Shown: in pieces, positions 18,781-28,621 of the stretch
Layout: every line of letters begins with the position of its first letter
Position numbering within the stretch: position 1 is the first letter of the stretch
Source: Chitinophagaceae bacterium
Lineage (GTDB): Bacteria; Bacteroidota; Bacteroidia; Chitinophagales; Chitinophagaceae
NCBI GenBank assembly: GCA_017307735.1
Contig: JAFKGR010000017.1
Span: 37,960-101,959, forward strand
Length of the DNA: 64,000 nucleotides
Reading direction: 5' to 3'
The notes under the pieces: model-generated
The model's database searches: none
What the model was told of the DNA's origin: nothing
The model's input: the letters and a program-made list of their open reading frames with translations, nothing else
Position numbers and translations under genes: made by a program

Positions 18781-20088
18781 TTAATTATTGCCTGAAATAT
18801 TTTTCCTTTTTTTCTTTTTCCTGCTCTTTTTCTTTAATTGCCTGGGGATGTAATCAAGTGTTTGATCAGGTTGTATAATAGTATCAAATATGATGTCGGT
18901 TCCTTTGGGGAAGGATGAAAACTGAAAGTCATTTCCATAAGCTTTGGTTTCTGCCGCAGCTTCAGTCTGTGGCTGTAACCCAATACGATGTTTTGCTGCT
19001 GGTTGGGATAACAAATCCTGCTGCAAAACACCTTGCTGCAAACACCTTTCCTGCAAGGCTTTTGCACTGTATTGTTTACCTAATTCGCTGCCATTAAAAA
19101 CGGCTTTCGTTACATGATCTATGTAAGTTATTCCATAAATCAGTCCTGCTTCATTTTTCCGTAATTCAACATTAATTCCCGTTTGCTGAAGTACGTTAAG
19201 AGCGTGATTTAAGGAAGGTGTTTTCGTAATAAACAATTTGTCAATTTCATTCTTTAACCGGGATTTAAATCTCTGGCGTTTTGTTTCATTTATTTTAAAT
19301 CGTTTTTCGACAAACTTCAGAGTAGGCTTGTTATAGAAAGAGCTTGCTTTTATCGGGATGCCTACGGGTTTTCCATTCTCATCAAGTATTCTGTAAACCA
19401 ATCCCCTTTTTTTAAAAACTCTTGAATCTTCTGTCCCCCTGTCTGCCATTATATGGTATAGTTTAAGCACTGCATTCAATTGAGGTAAACTGATGTAATT
19501 GTAGGGCTCAAGTATGTTTATTAAAACGTTTTGAATGGCCATTTTTGTTTGAGATTTCCCATATAAAACCTTGCCTGCCATCACTGGTTTTAGACTAAAT
19601 AACTTCTTCTGATTTGATTCCTCTGCTGCAATTAATCCAAATGTTTTTTCAATTTCTTTGCGGGCTTTTTCAGATTGATTTCTTCCGATGTTTTGCATGT
19701 CAATCCTGCTGCCATCTGCTTTTACTTTGATGCTCACCAAGTGGATGTGGGGATGTCCGGAATCAAAGTGTTGATATACTAAATAAGGTTGTTCTCCGAA
19801 TCCGATTCCTCTCATATAAACGCCGGCTATCTGCATGAGTTTTTTTTGGGATATTCCGGCTTCGGCAACGTCAAAATTGAGAGAAATATGAACGCTTTTA
19901 CGGCTTATGTTTTCATTCAGATCAGACTGTTTAAGCAAGCGGTTCAGTTTTATTTTGAGGCTCATTTTTTCAACGTCCATCGGATAATTTACCGCTCCGA
20001 TACAGGATGCGACTCCCTCTTTCACCTTGTTTTCATTGTAGTTAAAAATACGGTGAACAGAGTGCCCTGTTTTGATTATTGCAACCAT
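18781..20088 (-). CDS. Relaxase (MobB-type, Bacteroidetes mobilization nuclease)
   Basis: Nicks one DNA strand at oriT and leads it into the recipient. The 435-residue protein begins MVAIIKTGHSVHRIFNYNEN, and Tyr17 is the likely catalytic tyrosine. The histidine triad is QHFDSGHPHIHLVSIKV (His107, His112, His114, His116), characteristic of PF03432 relaxases. The C-terminal part is basic and ends in a run of Lys/Arg (RQLKKKSRKKKKRKN), possibly a DNA-contacting tail. It overlaps the upstream mobA gene by 13 bases. Confidence 0.92.
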   Translation of the reverse strand: MVAIIKTGHSVHRIFNYNENKVKEGVASCIGAVNYPMDVEKMSLKIKLNRLLKQSDLNENISRKSVHISLNFDVAEAGISQKKLMQIAGVYMRGIGFGEQPYLVYQHFDSGHPHIHLVSIKVKADGSRIDMQNIGRNQSEKARKEIEKTFGLIAAEESNQKKLFSLKPVMAGKVLYGKSQTKMAIQNVLINILEPYNYISLPQLNAVLKLYHIMADRGTEDSRVFKKRGLVYRILDENGKPVGIPIKASSFYNKPTLKFVEKRFKINETKRQRFKSRLKNEIDKLFITKTPSLNHALNVLQQTGINVELRKNEAGLIYGITYIDHVTKAVFNGSELGKQYSAKALQERCLQQGVLQQDLLSQPAAKHRIGLQPQTEAAAETKAYGNDFQFSSFPKGTDIIFDTIIQPDQTLDYIPRQLKKKSRKKKKRKNISGNN

Positions 20089-20468
20089 TTTTCACCGAGT
20101 TTTTTCATGTAAATATTGATGTCATAAATTGCATTCAGCAACATTTTTTTCTCCTCGTCATAGAGCTGGATCCAGCTTCTGAATTCAGAAATATTATCAA
20201 GCGTGTGCAACCTTTTTACAGCCTGGTTAAAATTGTTGCCGATGTTGTTTAATTCATTCCGGAGTTTTATTAACTCTGTCATTAAGTCGTCCAGAGACCT
20301 GTCCCTGTAAGTTGCCACTATGGGTCTATCAAAAAGCCTCCGCCGTAAAAAGTCACTTAATTTCCGGCATGTACTTTCATTGAATTGGGATTCCAGTTTT
20401 CTGTATTCATTCAGCGATAGCCTGCATATAATTCTTTTCGTCCTGTTTATTTTTTGTCCTTTCATCAC
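20076..20468 (-). CDS. MobA/MobC-like relaxosome accessory protein
   Basis: DNA-binding helper of the relaxase, 130 residues. The N-terminus (KGQKINRTKRIICRLSLNEY) resembles a ribbon-helix-helix strand and the following helix has the family text RKLSDFLRRRLF. The middle segment ELIKLRNELNNIGNNFNQAVKRLH is the conserved MobC motif. It overlaps the relaxase gene by 13 bases and lies immediately downstream of the oriT-like hairpin. Two consecutive Met codons begin the ORF; the first is used here. Confidence 0.85.
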   Translation of the reverse strand: MMKGQKINRTKRIICRLSLNEYRKLESQFNESTCRKLSDFLRRRLFDRPIVATYRDRSLDDLMTELIKLRNELNNIGNNFNQAVKRLHTLDNISEFRSWIQLYDEEKKMLLNAIYDINIYMKKLGEKWLQ

Positions 20469-20510
20469 ACGGTCATTTTCACATTTTAAATTCAGTGAAT
20501 CATTTCAAAC

Positions 20511-20580
20511 TCCCCGCCCACGAGTTCCGAGTGAGGGCGGCAAGATTTCGGTTGTATGACAACCGGACATCTTGCCGATT
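20511..20580. other. Putative oriT: nested inverted repeats upstream of mobA
   Basis: CGGCAAGAT (20538-20546) pairs perfectly with ATCTTGCCG (20569-20577), and inside it CGGTTGT (20549-20555) pairs with ACAACCG (20559-20565) around an ATG loop. A second, mutually exclusive inverted repeat CCGCCC (20514-20519)/GGGCGG (20535-20540) shares the left arm. No T tract follows, so it is not a terminator. Position about 40-110 bases before the mob operon and the structure both fit a transfer origin. The nic site cannot be assigned. Confidence 0.6.
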
Positions 20581-20699
20581 GCATCAAAGTGGCAATCTTT
20601 CAGCATTTTCAATATTCTTAAACACATTCAAAATCTATCAAAGGTGGTTTTGGTAACTTTAAAATTCTGAAACTTAAAAGAATTTAAAGGTTTTGAAAA

Positions 20700-21602
20700 T
20701 CACCGTATCTTTTGATTTATATTTCTCTTCTGTGATCTTCCAAAGTTTACAAGCCAATCATTCAGATCTTTATAGTGCTTGTATAGATCACTTACATCAC
20801 TGTATTTATCAGATAAGGAAAAAGCATAGCGACTGTAATTTTGTCCGGTTGTATCCCTGTCTAAATACAATCTTATAGTTTCATGCTGCTCCATAAAAGG
20901 ACGGGCTTTTTCAAAGAAAGAAACGGAATTCAGAATGGTAAAATCGCTATTGATTTTTACCTGATTTTTATGGATGGCCATGAAAGAGAGAAAGTCAAAA
21001 AAGCCTTCAAAAACGGCGACTTCTTTCGCGTTTTGTTTTATGGTAGTAATATTTTTTGGGGAGGAGCTGGCTTTGAAATAAGGATTTCGTATTTCATATC
21101 CTCCTGAGTCATTTTTAAAACCGATTCCATAGTATATTTTATTATTCAATTCATAGTGGACTTCTTCACAAAATTGTTCTGTTATATCAAGAGGGATTCT
21201 TCTTTGGTCGAGGTACCTCAACAACGCAACAGAACCAATTGAATGTTTCTGCAATATTTTGATTTTAGGTTGCATTTTATCCGATTCAGATTTGTAAGAA
21301 TCCCGCCGGTGAAAAGAAAGAGTTTCATTAAATTGTTGTAAAAATTCTCCAACGGAACAGTTGTTATAAAGAATAGCAAAATCAATGAGATTGCCGCCTA
21401 TACCAAGACCATGATCATACCAGCGATTGATTTTCCGGTTGACTTTAAAAGAGGAAGTATTTTCATTTCGGAGGGGAGACAAATACCAGTAATCAACGCC
21501 TTTGATTTTTGCAGGCTGATAGCCTAATTTGAATAGATAATCTACCAGATCTGTTTCTTTAATATCCCTGATAGAAATCTTTGGTGGTTTCCTGATATCC
21601 AT
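20700..21602 (-). CDS. Toprim/CHC2-type primase of a mobile element
   Basis: DNA primase-like protein, 300 residues from the ATG at 21602 (an upstream ATG at 21632 adds ten). The N-terminal zinc-finger-like segment LSPLRNENTSSFKVN..INRWYDHGLGIGGNLIDFA matches the CHC2 fold, but the cysteines usual for zinc binding are not obvious. The C-terminal toprim domain has EVAVFEGFFDFLSF and the metal site LYLDRDTTGQ. Such proteins are carried next to mob genes on Bacteroidota conjugative elements, probably to prime the transferred strand. Confidence 0.75.
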   Translation of the reverse strand: MDIRKPPKISIRDIKETDLVDYLFKLGYQPAKIKGVDYWYLSPLRNENTSSFKVNRKINRWYDHGLGIGGNLIDFAILYNNCSVGEFLQQFNETLSFHRRDSYKSESDKMQPKIKILQKHSIGSVALLRYLDQRRIPLDITEQFCEEVHYELNNKIYYGIGFKNDSGGYEIRNPYFKASSSPKNITTIKQNAKEVAVFEGFFDFLSFMAIHKNQVKINSDFTILNSVSFFEKARPFMEQHETIRLYLDRDTTGQNYSRYAFSLSDKYSDVSDLYKHYKDLNDWLVNFGRSQKRNINQKIR

Positions 21603-21776
21603 AGCTTCACATTTATTTGCCGGAGGAGGCATTTCAATTTCACAATCAGTTGAACAGATACAAAACTATATATACCGGTTCGCTTCAACCCAACCCCATC
21701 AAATTTTAAAGAGGATACGAAAGGCAAGGCTGTCTATTTTTGTATTCATTTTCTCAACAATTAAAAATATGGAGAT

Positions 21777-22067
21777 ATGCTTACAACAAATGATGTAGCC
21801 AAAGTGTATGATACGATACTCAGTATCCCCGGTATGAATGAAACGGTGAAGATTGACATGAAGATTTCCCGCAAAAATGTATTACTGCTCAATAGTGTAA
21901 TCAAAAGAGGGTTAAATGCAAAGGACGATGATAAATCCCTGAATATGCCTGGGAACGTACCTTCCGAAAACTTAGAGGAATTACGGAGTTTTGCAGATGA
22001 GTGCCTATCAAAAGCAGGATTAACAGAACTCAGTGAGAAGCTGAATTCATTACATACAGGAAAATAA
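21777..22067 (+). CDS. Hypothetical protein
   Basis: A 96-residue protein with no family recognised. It starts MLTTNDVAKVYDTILSIPGM, contains a basic, hydrophobic-alternating central part (DMKISRKNVLLLNSVIKRGL) and is mostly helical by composition. No signal peptide or cysteines are present. It lies between the primase and the phosphorylase pseudogene on the opposite strand to both, so it has its own promoter. Confidence 0.55.
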   Translation: MLTTNDVAKVYDTILSIPGMNETVKIDMKISRKNVLLLNSVIKRGLNAKDDDKSLNMPGNVPSENLEELRSFADECLSKAGLTELSEKLNSLHTGK

Positions 22068-22122
22068 ACTTCTGTCAGGCATTTTTGTAATACCGTTTAT
22101 TGGCACTTTCTAATTTCCTTTT

Positions 22123-22311
22123 TTAATTATTATCAGAGCTATCATAGAAAGTTTCCAATTTAACGAACATTCCAATGCAGCAACTGGCCGCTAAAGCTTC
22201 CTTGTTTTCAGGATAAGAATATTTTGTATTACTTTCATCCATGCTATACACCGCAAACCTGATGCTGGATAAGCTGGCATTGATAGTAAAAATATTATAA
22301 TTACCTGCTTT
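22123..22311 (-). pseudogene. Acetate kinase N-terminal fragment
   Basis: Starting at the ATG at 22311, the first 20 or so residues (AGNYNIFTINASLSSIRFAV) match the N-terminal strand of acetate kinases, whose consensus is NxxxxNxGSSSIKF. The conserved GSS is LSS here. After residue 23 the sequence no longer follows the family and a stop comes at about residue 62, compared with about 400 for a full protein. It is therefore a truncated remnant. It lies downstream of the glycogen phosphorylase pseudogene. Confidence 0.5.
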
Positions 22312-22394
22312 CATAACGTATGACACTTTTTGATTTCTCTGCTACCCTGAAGAGCTCTTTTTATGTTTCTCTAATTCTTGAAATATTATAAAGT

Positions 22395-24935
22395 TTATCG
22401 TTGCCAAAGGATAAGGTTATTTTCCAGGGGTACTGAAATACCTTCATAACGGGGAATGACCCGTGGTGTATAATCGCCCACAGACCTGGCAGATTCAATC
22501 TGTGCTTTATAAACATATTCGCCGTCATTTGCCCTATTATCATCGCGCTGCATTTCTTCCCTTACCGGCGCCTGCCCTTTTGTTCCATCGGCATACAGCT
22601 CCACTGAAATATCATCCGGATTAATTCAATCCAGCAATAATCTGACAAGAAACAGATGGTGGTCTTCCCTGCTTTCTACTTTCACTTCAATAAATCTTAT
22701 ATTCTGCCAATGATTACTGAGACTATAATAAGTACTTGCTATTTTTACTCCTGCCGCACCTTTTTCTCCTGCACGTTCTAAATAGCTCGCGGCCGCAGGT
22801 AAATAATATTTTTCAGTATATTCCCGTACGGTACGATTGGCTGAAAAACGAGGGGTTAGAACTGCCATACTTTTACGTATTCGTGCTATCCAGGCTTCCG
22901 GTATTCCAGCCGGGTTACGTGTATAAAATTCAGGCACCACCTGCTGTTCCAGTAAGTCATATAATTGTTGAGCCTCCTTAGCATCCCAGGCAGGATCATC
23001 ACCGTGTTCGTTTCCATCTCCAAGCGCCCATCCCATTTCCGGTGTATAAGCTTCGGCCCACCAACCGTCGAGCTCAGATAAATTGATTCCTCCATTCACC
23101 AGCACTTTCATGCCACTGGTTCCGCTTGCCTCCTAGGGACGCCTCGGCGTATTAAGCCAAACATCTACCCCCTGCACCAGGTTTTCTGTTAACTGAATAT
23201 CATAATCACTTAAAAAAATAATTTGCTTATACAAGTTGTTCTGCCGGATGAACTGAACCCACCGGCGTATTAAAGCCTTTCCTGATTCATCGTAGGGAGA
23301 CGACTTACCGGCAATGACAAGTTGTACAGGATTTTCATGATTAATGAGAATGCGAATTAATCTTTGCGGATCATGTAGCAGGAGGTCAGGTCTTTTGTAA
23401 GGAACAAAACGGCGGGCAAAACCCAAGGTTAATGTATCGGGATTAAAAATGTGTTTTGCCGTTTCTATCAGTTCTGGTTCACCTGAAATAGAGGCCTGCC
23501 TTTCAAACCTTTGCCGGACATATCTTACCAATTCATTTCTGGATTGCGTCCGGAATTGCCAGAGTTGTTCGTCTGACAAATGTGACATGTGTTCTTCAAT
23601 GCCTTCAAGGTTTCCACGCCAGCGGTCCTTTCCACAGGTGTCTGTCCATAAATCATCCGCATATTTAGAATCCCAGGAAGGCATGTGCACTCCGTTGGTT
23701 ACATACCCTATGGGCACCTCTGGTGACGGCCATCGCTGAAAGAGATTTTGAAAGAGGCTTCGGCTAACCTTACCATGCAAACGGCTAACGCCATTCACAG
23801 CGCCACTGCCACGAATAGCGAGATAAGCCATATTGAAATTGCCTGAAGTATCATTGGAATTTAACCGGCCTAATGCCATCAAATCATCAAAGCTGATACC
23901 TAATTCCTCCCGGGCATATTTTTCAAAAAATTGCCAGATAAGTGAAGGGCTGAATTGGTCAAAACCGGCCGCAACTGCCGTATGGGTAGTAAATAAATTG
24001 CCTGCCCTTGTAACCGCTAATGCTTCTTCAAAGGAAGTACCTGTTTTTTTCATAAAATCACCGGCACGCTCCAATACAACAAAGGCTGCATGGCCTTCAT
24101 TCATGTGGCAGACTTCGGGTGTAATTTCAAGGGCCTTAAGCAATTTCCATCCACCAATGCCCAATACTATCTCCTGCCTGATGCGCATTTCGGGTCCTCC
24201 GCCATACAGTTCACTGGTAATACCTCGGTAAGCGGGCAGGTTGGCTGCATCATTGCTATCCATCAGATATAGTTTTGTTCTTCCTACCTGAACCTGCCAG
24301 GTACGCAGCCACAGTGGATGCCCGGGAAAATCAATTTTAATGCGCAGCCATTCTCCATCAGCTAAACGAAGTGGTGTAATAGGTAACTGCCCCGGATCAT
24401 TATAAGGGAAAAGTGGTTGCTGATTACCATATTGATCTATTTCCTGCCGGAAATAACCCTTTGAATAAAGCAGCCCTACCGCCGAAACAGGTACGCCAAG
24501 GTCGCTGGCAGATTTTAACTGATCACCGGCAACATTTCCCAACCCACCGGAATAAATGGGCAAAGCTTCGCTCAGCAGATACTCCATGCTAAAATAAGCA
24601 ATATGGGTAAGTGGCGATTTCGGGTGGTTTTGTTGAAACCAGGTGGGCAAAGAGGCCGAAAGTTCCTGTTGCTTCAGCAGTTCCTTTATTTTAATCTTAA
24701 AAGTGTGGTCTGCCAACTGTTGTTCAAGCTCAATGCGTGAAATACTTTGTAGAATTATCCAGGGATTATGTGTGAGTTCCCATAAAGCAGGATTGAGCCG
24801 GTTCCATATTTCATCCGCAGCATGGTTCCATGACCATCGTATGTTAAGAGCAAGCTCTGCAAGAGCGTCAACTCCCCCGATATCATAAGGCAGGAAGCCG
24901 TAAATATCATTTGAATTAAGAGTTTGTTTTTTCAT
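22395..24935 (-). pseudogene. glgP: Alpha-glucan phosphorylase with two in-frame stop codons
   Basis: GT35 phosphorylase that would release glucose-1-phosphate from glycogen or maltodextrin. The frame spans 847 codons and is full length with no frameshift. It is interrupted by TAG (23133-23135) inside PRRP*EASGTSGMK, where the family has Leu or a similar residue, and by TGA (22626-22628) inside LLLD*INPDD, where Gly (GGA) is expected. Conserved text includes IAYFSMEYLLSEALPIYSGGLGN at about 110 and GFARRFVPYKRPDLLL near 520; the C-terminal part after the first stop still matches the pyridoxal-site region. Both lesions are single-base, so the damage is recent or the stops are real recoding. 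Confidence 0.85.
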
Positions 24936-25054
24936 GCTTTTAATTTTTTATTTGTGGTTTTAAAAATAAAACCCGGTTAATTTTTAATACCCCACCATTA
25001 TTACGAAAACCGATAACAGTATGAGCCATGCTTTCGGGATTATGCCTGCCATAT

Positions 25055-27205
25055 TCATTTCCTGCCTATTTTATATTTTAGCAATTGAGCATTAATGGCA
25101 ACAATGATGGTGCTTAAACTCATAAAGACAGCCCCTACTGCGGGGCCCAATACAATTCCTGAAGAATACAATACTCCCGCAGCTAATGGAATGGCTACCA
25201 CATTATAACCGGTTGCCCAAATTAAATTTTGAATCATTTTCTTGTATGTAGCTTTTCCGAAGAGGATAAGATTCGCTATATCTTTCGGGTTGCTGTTCAC
25301 TAAGATGATATCTGCTGTTTCAGCAGCTACGTCTGTTCCGGAACCCACGGCAATACCCACATCTGCCTGGGCAAGGGCAGGTGCATCATTTACACCATCA
25401 CCGGTCATGGCAACAAATTCACCTTTATCCTGAAGGTCTTTCACTATTTTCACTTTCTGATGAGGCAGTACTTCTGCAAAATATCCATCGAGGCCTAATT
25501 CCTTGCTTACTGCTTTAGCCACTTTATCATTATCACCGGTGGCCATTACTACTTTGATATTATTTTGTTTAAATACTTTAATGGCTTCCGCACTTTCCGG
25601 CCTTATCTCGTCAGCCAAAGCAATATATCCTGCAAGTTGTTTATCAATTATAATAAAGACAACGGTTTCTGCTTCGCTGCTATAAGCATCGGATGGAATG
25701 GTCATCTTTTTATCTCTCAGATAGCCGGGGCTAACTACTTTTATATCCTTACCTTCTACCATGGCCTCTACACCTTTTCCGGTGATGGCATTAAAGTTTT
25801 CAAGTTTTGGTATCAATATATTTTTCTCTTTCGCCTTGCGGACAATGCCTACTGCGATGGGATGTTCTGAACTTAATTCCAATGCCGCAGACAACCGCAA
25901 TAATTCGTCCTCAGAAAACTGATTGCTGACCGAAACAATCCGGGTAACACCGAAATCACCTTTCGTCAGGGTTCCTGTTTTATCAAATAAAAGCGTTGTT
26001 ATTTTTCGCGATTCTTCAAAAGCAGTACGGTTTCTGATTAAGAGCCCGTTTTGCGCAGATACCGCTGTAGAAATAGCTACTACCAAAGGAATAGCGAGTC
26101 CCAGTGCATGAGGGCAGGCAATAACCATCACGGTTACCATGCGTTCCAGCGCATATACAAACGGGAAACCCAATATGAGCCAGACTGCCAAGGTGCCAAA
26201 GCCTACTATTAAAGCAATATAGGTAAGCCATTTTGCCGCCCTGTCGGAAAGGTTTTGCATTTTAGATTTGGACTTTTGGGCTTCTTCAACCAAAGTAATT
26301 ACTTTGTTGAGATAGCTGTCTTTGCCGGTATGTTCTACTTTTATCTTTAAAGAACCATTACCATTAACAGAGCCGCCTATCACTTTATCTTCTCTCTCTT
26401 TTTTTGCCGGTTTTGATTCGCCGGTAAGCATTGATTCATTAAGGTAACTACTTCCTTCTGTGATAATGCCATCTGCCGGTACTTTTTCTCCGGGTTTAAT
26501 CAGGATGACATCATTTATTTCCAGTACTTCCAATTTCACATCCTCCACCTGGCCATTTGGTTTTATCCGGTGTGCTTCGGCAGGCATCATGCTCACCAGC
26601 AGTTGCAGTGCTTTTGATGCCCCTAATACTGATTTCATCTCCAGCCAGTGGCCCAGCAGCATAATGACAATAAGGGTGGCCAGTTCCCAAAAAAAGTCCA
26701 CTCCCTGCAATCCGAATACGGTGGCTGCACTATAAAAATAAGCTACTGAAATAGCCATGGCAATAAGTGTCATCATGCCCGGCCCTTTTGCTTTTATTTC
26801 CTCAACAAACCCTTTCAGGAAAGGCCATCCTCCCCAGAAATATACTATCGAGGAAAGAATCAACAGAATATATTCGTTACCAGGAAGTAAATAATCATAG
26901 CCCAGGAAACTTTGGATCATCGGTGAAAAAACAAGGATTGGAATGGTAATTATTAAACTCACCCAGAAACGCTTTCTATAATCTCTAATCATCATCTTAT
27001 GGTGATCATGACCAGCTACGCCCATGGGTACACTATTATCGTCATGCTTCATTTTTGAGTGATTCATTTTGGAATGGTCTATGGCAGAATCACTCCCATG
27101 TTTGCTTTTTTCCGCATGATCTTCCTGCAGTTGATTCAAATCTTCTTTACCTGCTTTGAGGCCTGTAACTTCGTTCGGGTGATGGTGGTGATGATTATTT
27201 TCCAT
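25055..27205 (-). CDS. copB: Copper-exporting P1B-type ATPase, CopB (CPH) subtype
   Basis: Pumps copper (or silver) out of the cytoplasm. The 716-residue protein carries a His-rich N-terminus (HHHHH at 5-9, repeated HSKMNHSKMKH) instead of a CxxC metal domain. The membrane metal site is CPH at 364-366, typical of the P1B-3 subgroup. The phosphatase TGES is at 261-264, phosphorylation site DKTGT at 408-412, and GDGVNDAPALAQADVGIAVG marks the hinge. Eight helices are expected. It is the last intact gene of the metal-resistance cluster on this strand. Confidence 0.93.
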   Translation of the reverse strand: MENNHHHHHPNEVTGLKAGKEDLNQLQEDHAEKSKHGSDSAIDHSKMNHSKMKHDDNSVPMGVAGHDHHKMMIRDYRKRFWVSLIITIPILVFSPMIQSFLGYDYLLPGNEYILLILSSIVYFWGGWPFLKGFVEEIKAKGPGMMTLIAMAISVAYFYSAATVFGLQGVDFFWELATLIVIMLLGHWLEMKSVLGASKALQLLVSMMPAEAHRIKPNGQVEDVKLEVLEINDVILIKPGEKVPADGIITEGSSYLNESMLTGESKPAKKEREDKVIGGSVNGNGSLKIKVEHTGKDSYLNKVITLVEEAQKSKSKMQNLSDRAAKWLTYIALIVGFGTLAVWLILGFPFVYALERMVTVMVIACPHALGLAIPLVVAISTAVSAQNGLLIRNRTAFEESRKITTLLFDKTGTLTKGDFGVTRIVSVSNQFSEDELLRLSAALELSSEHPIAVGIVRKAKEKNILIPKLENFNAITGKGVEAMVEGKDIKVVSPGYLRDKKMTIPSDAYSSEAETVVFIIIDKQLAGYIALADEIRPESAEAIKVFKQNNIKVVMATGDNDKVAKAVSKELGLDGYFAEVLPHQKVKIVKDLQDKGEFVAMTGDGVNDAPALAQADVGIAVGSGTDVAAETADIILVNSNPKDIANLILFGKATYKKMIQNLIWATGYNVVAIPLAAGVLYSSGIVLGPAVGAVFMSLSTIIVAINAQLLKYKIGRK

Positions 27206-27263
27206 TAAATGTGCTTTAGATGGTGGATAATATTGATTTTTATGTACTAAGTGAAATAGTTTA

Positions 27264-27971
27264 TTAATAGTTCATGACAAAATAAGAGCCATCGCTGTTA
27301 TTAAGAACTTGTTTATTTAAAAATCCGTTTTTGTTTAGATATTCAGTTATCTTATACTTAATGGTTTTAAACTTAATGCCTAAAAGATATGCCTGAATGG
27401 TTATGGAACTGTTTATAATCATCCCGGTATCATTTTCTGTTTTAGACCTTCCGTCAATCGTAACCTTGTTTTTTGAACCCAGGAAGTTTAGAACGCCTGA
27501 TTCAATCGTCATTATTATAGAAATGGTCTGTGCAAATTTTCCCTGGCTTACGGCATACAGGTTTTTAAATTCACCCGAGGTTATTTTAATGGAAATCTTC
27601 TTTTTGTTCCTGGCGGCAAAGGGAAACACATTTACTAAAACATCCGATTGAGCCGGTTTGCACACGTAGGTGGTTACATATTTATCCTCAGGTTTTAGCG
27701 CTTTATCATACAACTCTACCTCAATTTCAATACTATGGGCGTCTGGCTTTTTTATAAGCTGACCGACTTTAAAAATCTGTCTGCCCGCTAATTTGCCACC
27801 TTTATCAAAGTTTTCACGGATGATTTGCCTTCCTGCTATTTGCTCTATCAGCATGTCGTTTTGCTGGCTGAAGCCGGGTAAAGCATTAGTAGTAATAACG
27901 AGTATGAACAGACAGAGATTCTTCACCAGGCTGGCTGTTATTATACTTTCTGATGTTCCCTTTCTGATCAT
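27264..27971 (-). CDS. Exported protein of unknown function
   Basis: A 235-residue protein with a hydrophobic N-terminal segment ending near FSQQ (about residue 37), probably a signal peptide or anchor. The mature part is beta-rich with alternating charges (EIEVELYDKALKPEDKYV, KISIKITSGEF) and no cysteine cluster except one CKP. It resembles general periplasmic 'TapB/DUF3108-like' proteins only loosely and I do not assign it. It sits between the CopB ATPase and the AAA NTPase genes, in the same orientation. Confidence 0.55.
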   Translation of the reverse strand: MIRKGTSESIITASLVKNLCLFILVITTNALPGFSQQNDMLIEQIAGRQIIRENFDKGGKLAGRQIFKVGQLIKKPDAHSIEIEVELYDKALKPEDKYVTTYVCKPAQSDVLVNVFPFAARNKKKISIKITSGEFKNLYAVSQGKFAQTISIIMTIESGVLNFLGSKNKVTIDGRSKTENDTGMIINSSITIQAYLLGIKFKTIKYKITEYLNKNGFLNKQVLNNSDGSYFVMNY

Positions 27972-27990
27972 ACAGTTTCTTTTGGTGACT

Positions 27991-28563
27991 TTAAAGATTT
28001 TTCAAAACATATTCTACCCGTTCTTCCGGTGCAAGCACCGGTACATGCACAAGCGGAAAGCCAAGCGATTTATAAGTGTCTATAATTAATTCATGAATTT
28101 TTTTCTGCGCTGCTTCATCCTCTGTACGGGCATAATCTTTCACAAATGGCAGTCGCTCCAGAATGAATACTTTTTTATACTGAAACATCTGCCATACTTC
28201 CTTCATGTTCTCATGTTCAGGAAGGTTTAAAAAACGGTAGTAGGCAAGCCCATCGGGAATGGCCCTGTCCAGAAAAACCATATCGGTGGGTGGAAGGGAT
28301 TTTTCTTCTTCTATTTGCATTTTAAGAATACCCAACTGAAATTTTTCCTGATTCGTTCTTATTTCCTCTACCGTTTTGCCTTTTATTTGCTGTGTATCTA
28401 TATAATGCCGTGCATGTTCAATGGTTGTTTTGTAACCCTTTGCCGCCAGCAGGTTTACTGAAGTTGTTTTACCTGTGCTTGGCCCGCCGGTTAAAACGTA
28501 CCAGTTCGTTTCTATTCTTTCGCCGGGCGTAAAGGATTTCAAAATTGATTCTAGTTCTTTCAT
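27991..28563 (-). CDS. AAA/P-loop NTPase
   Basis: A 190-residue P-loop protein with Walker A GGPSTGKTT at 26-34, an acidic MVFLDRAIPDGLAYYRF segment that serves as Walker B-like, and KKVFILERLPFVKDYARTE. The layout matches the AAA_28 (NadR/TTD14-like) family of small kinases or GTP-related ATPases. The physiological substrate is unknown. Its neighbours are type II GAPDH and an exported protein in a metal-stress island, which suggests a stress-linked role but does not show one. Confidence 0.7.
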   Translation of the reverse strand: MKELESILKSFTPGERIETNWYVLTGGPSTGKTTSVNLLAAKGYKTTIEHARHYIDTQQIKGKTVEEIRTNQEKFQLGILKMQIEEEKSLPPTDMVFLDRAIPDGLAYYRFLNLPEHENMKEVWQMFQYKKVFILERLPFVKDYARTEDEAAQKKIHELIIDTYKSLGFPLVHVPVLAPEERVEYVLKNL

Positions 28564-28621
28564 ATTAGTTATGATTGGAAAAGTTTTCGTTTTTAAAAGG
28601 CGACCAAAGAGGCGTTTCTTA

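Noticed and set aside
8763..20547. Shared 13-mer GGGCGGCAAGATT at 8763-8775 and 20535-20547
   Set aside because: About thirty chance 13-base matches are expected in a 64-kb window by a simple estimate, so it is not proof of paired attachment sites.
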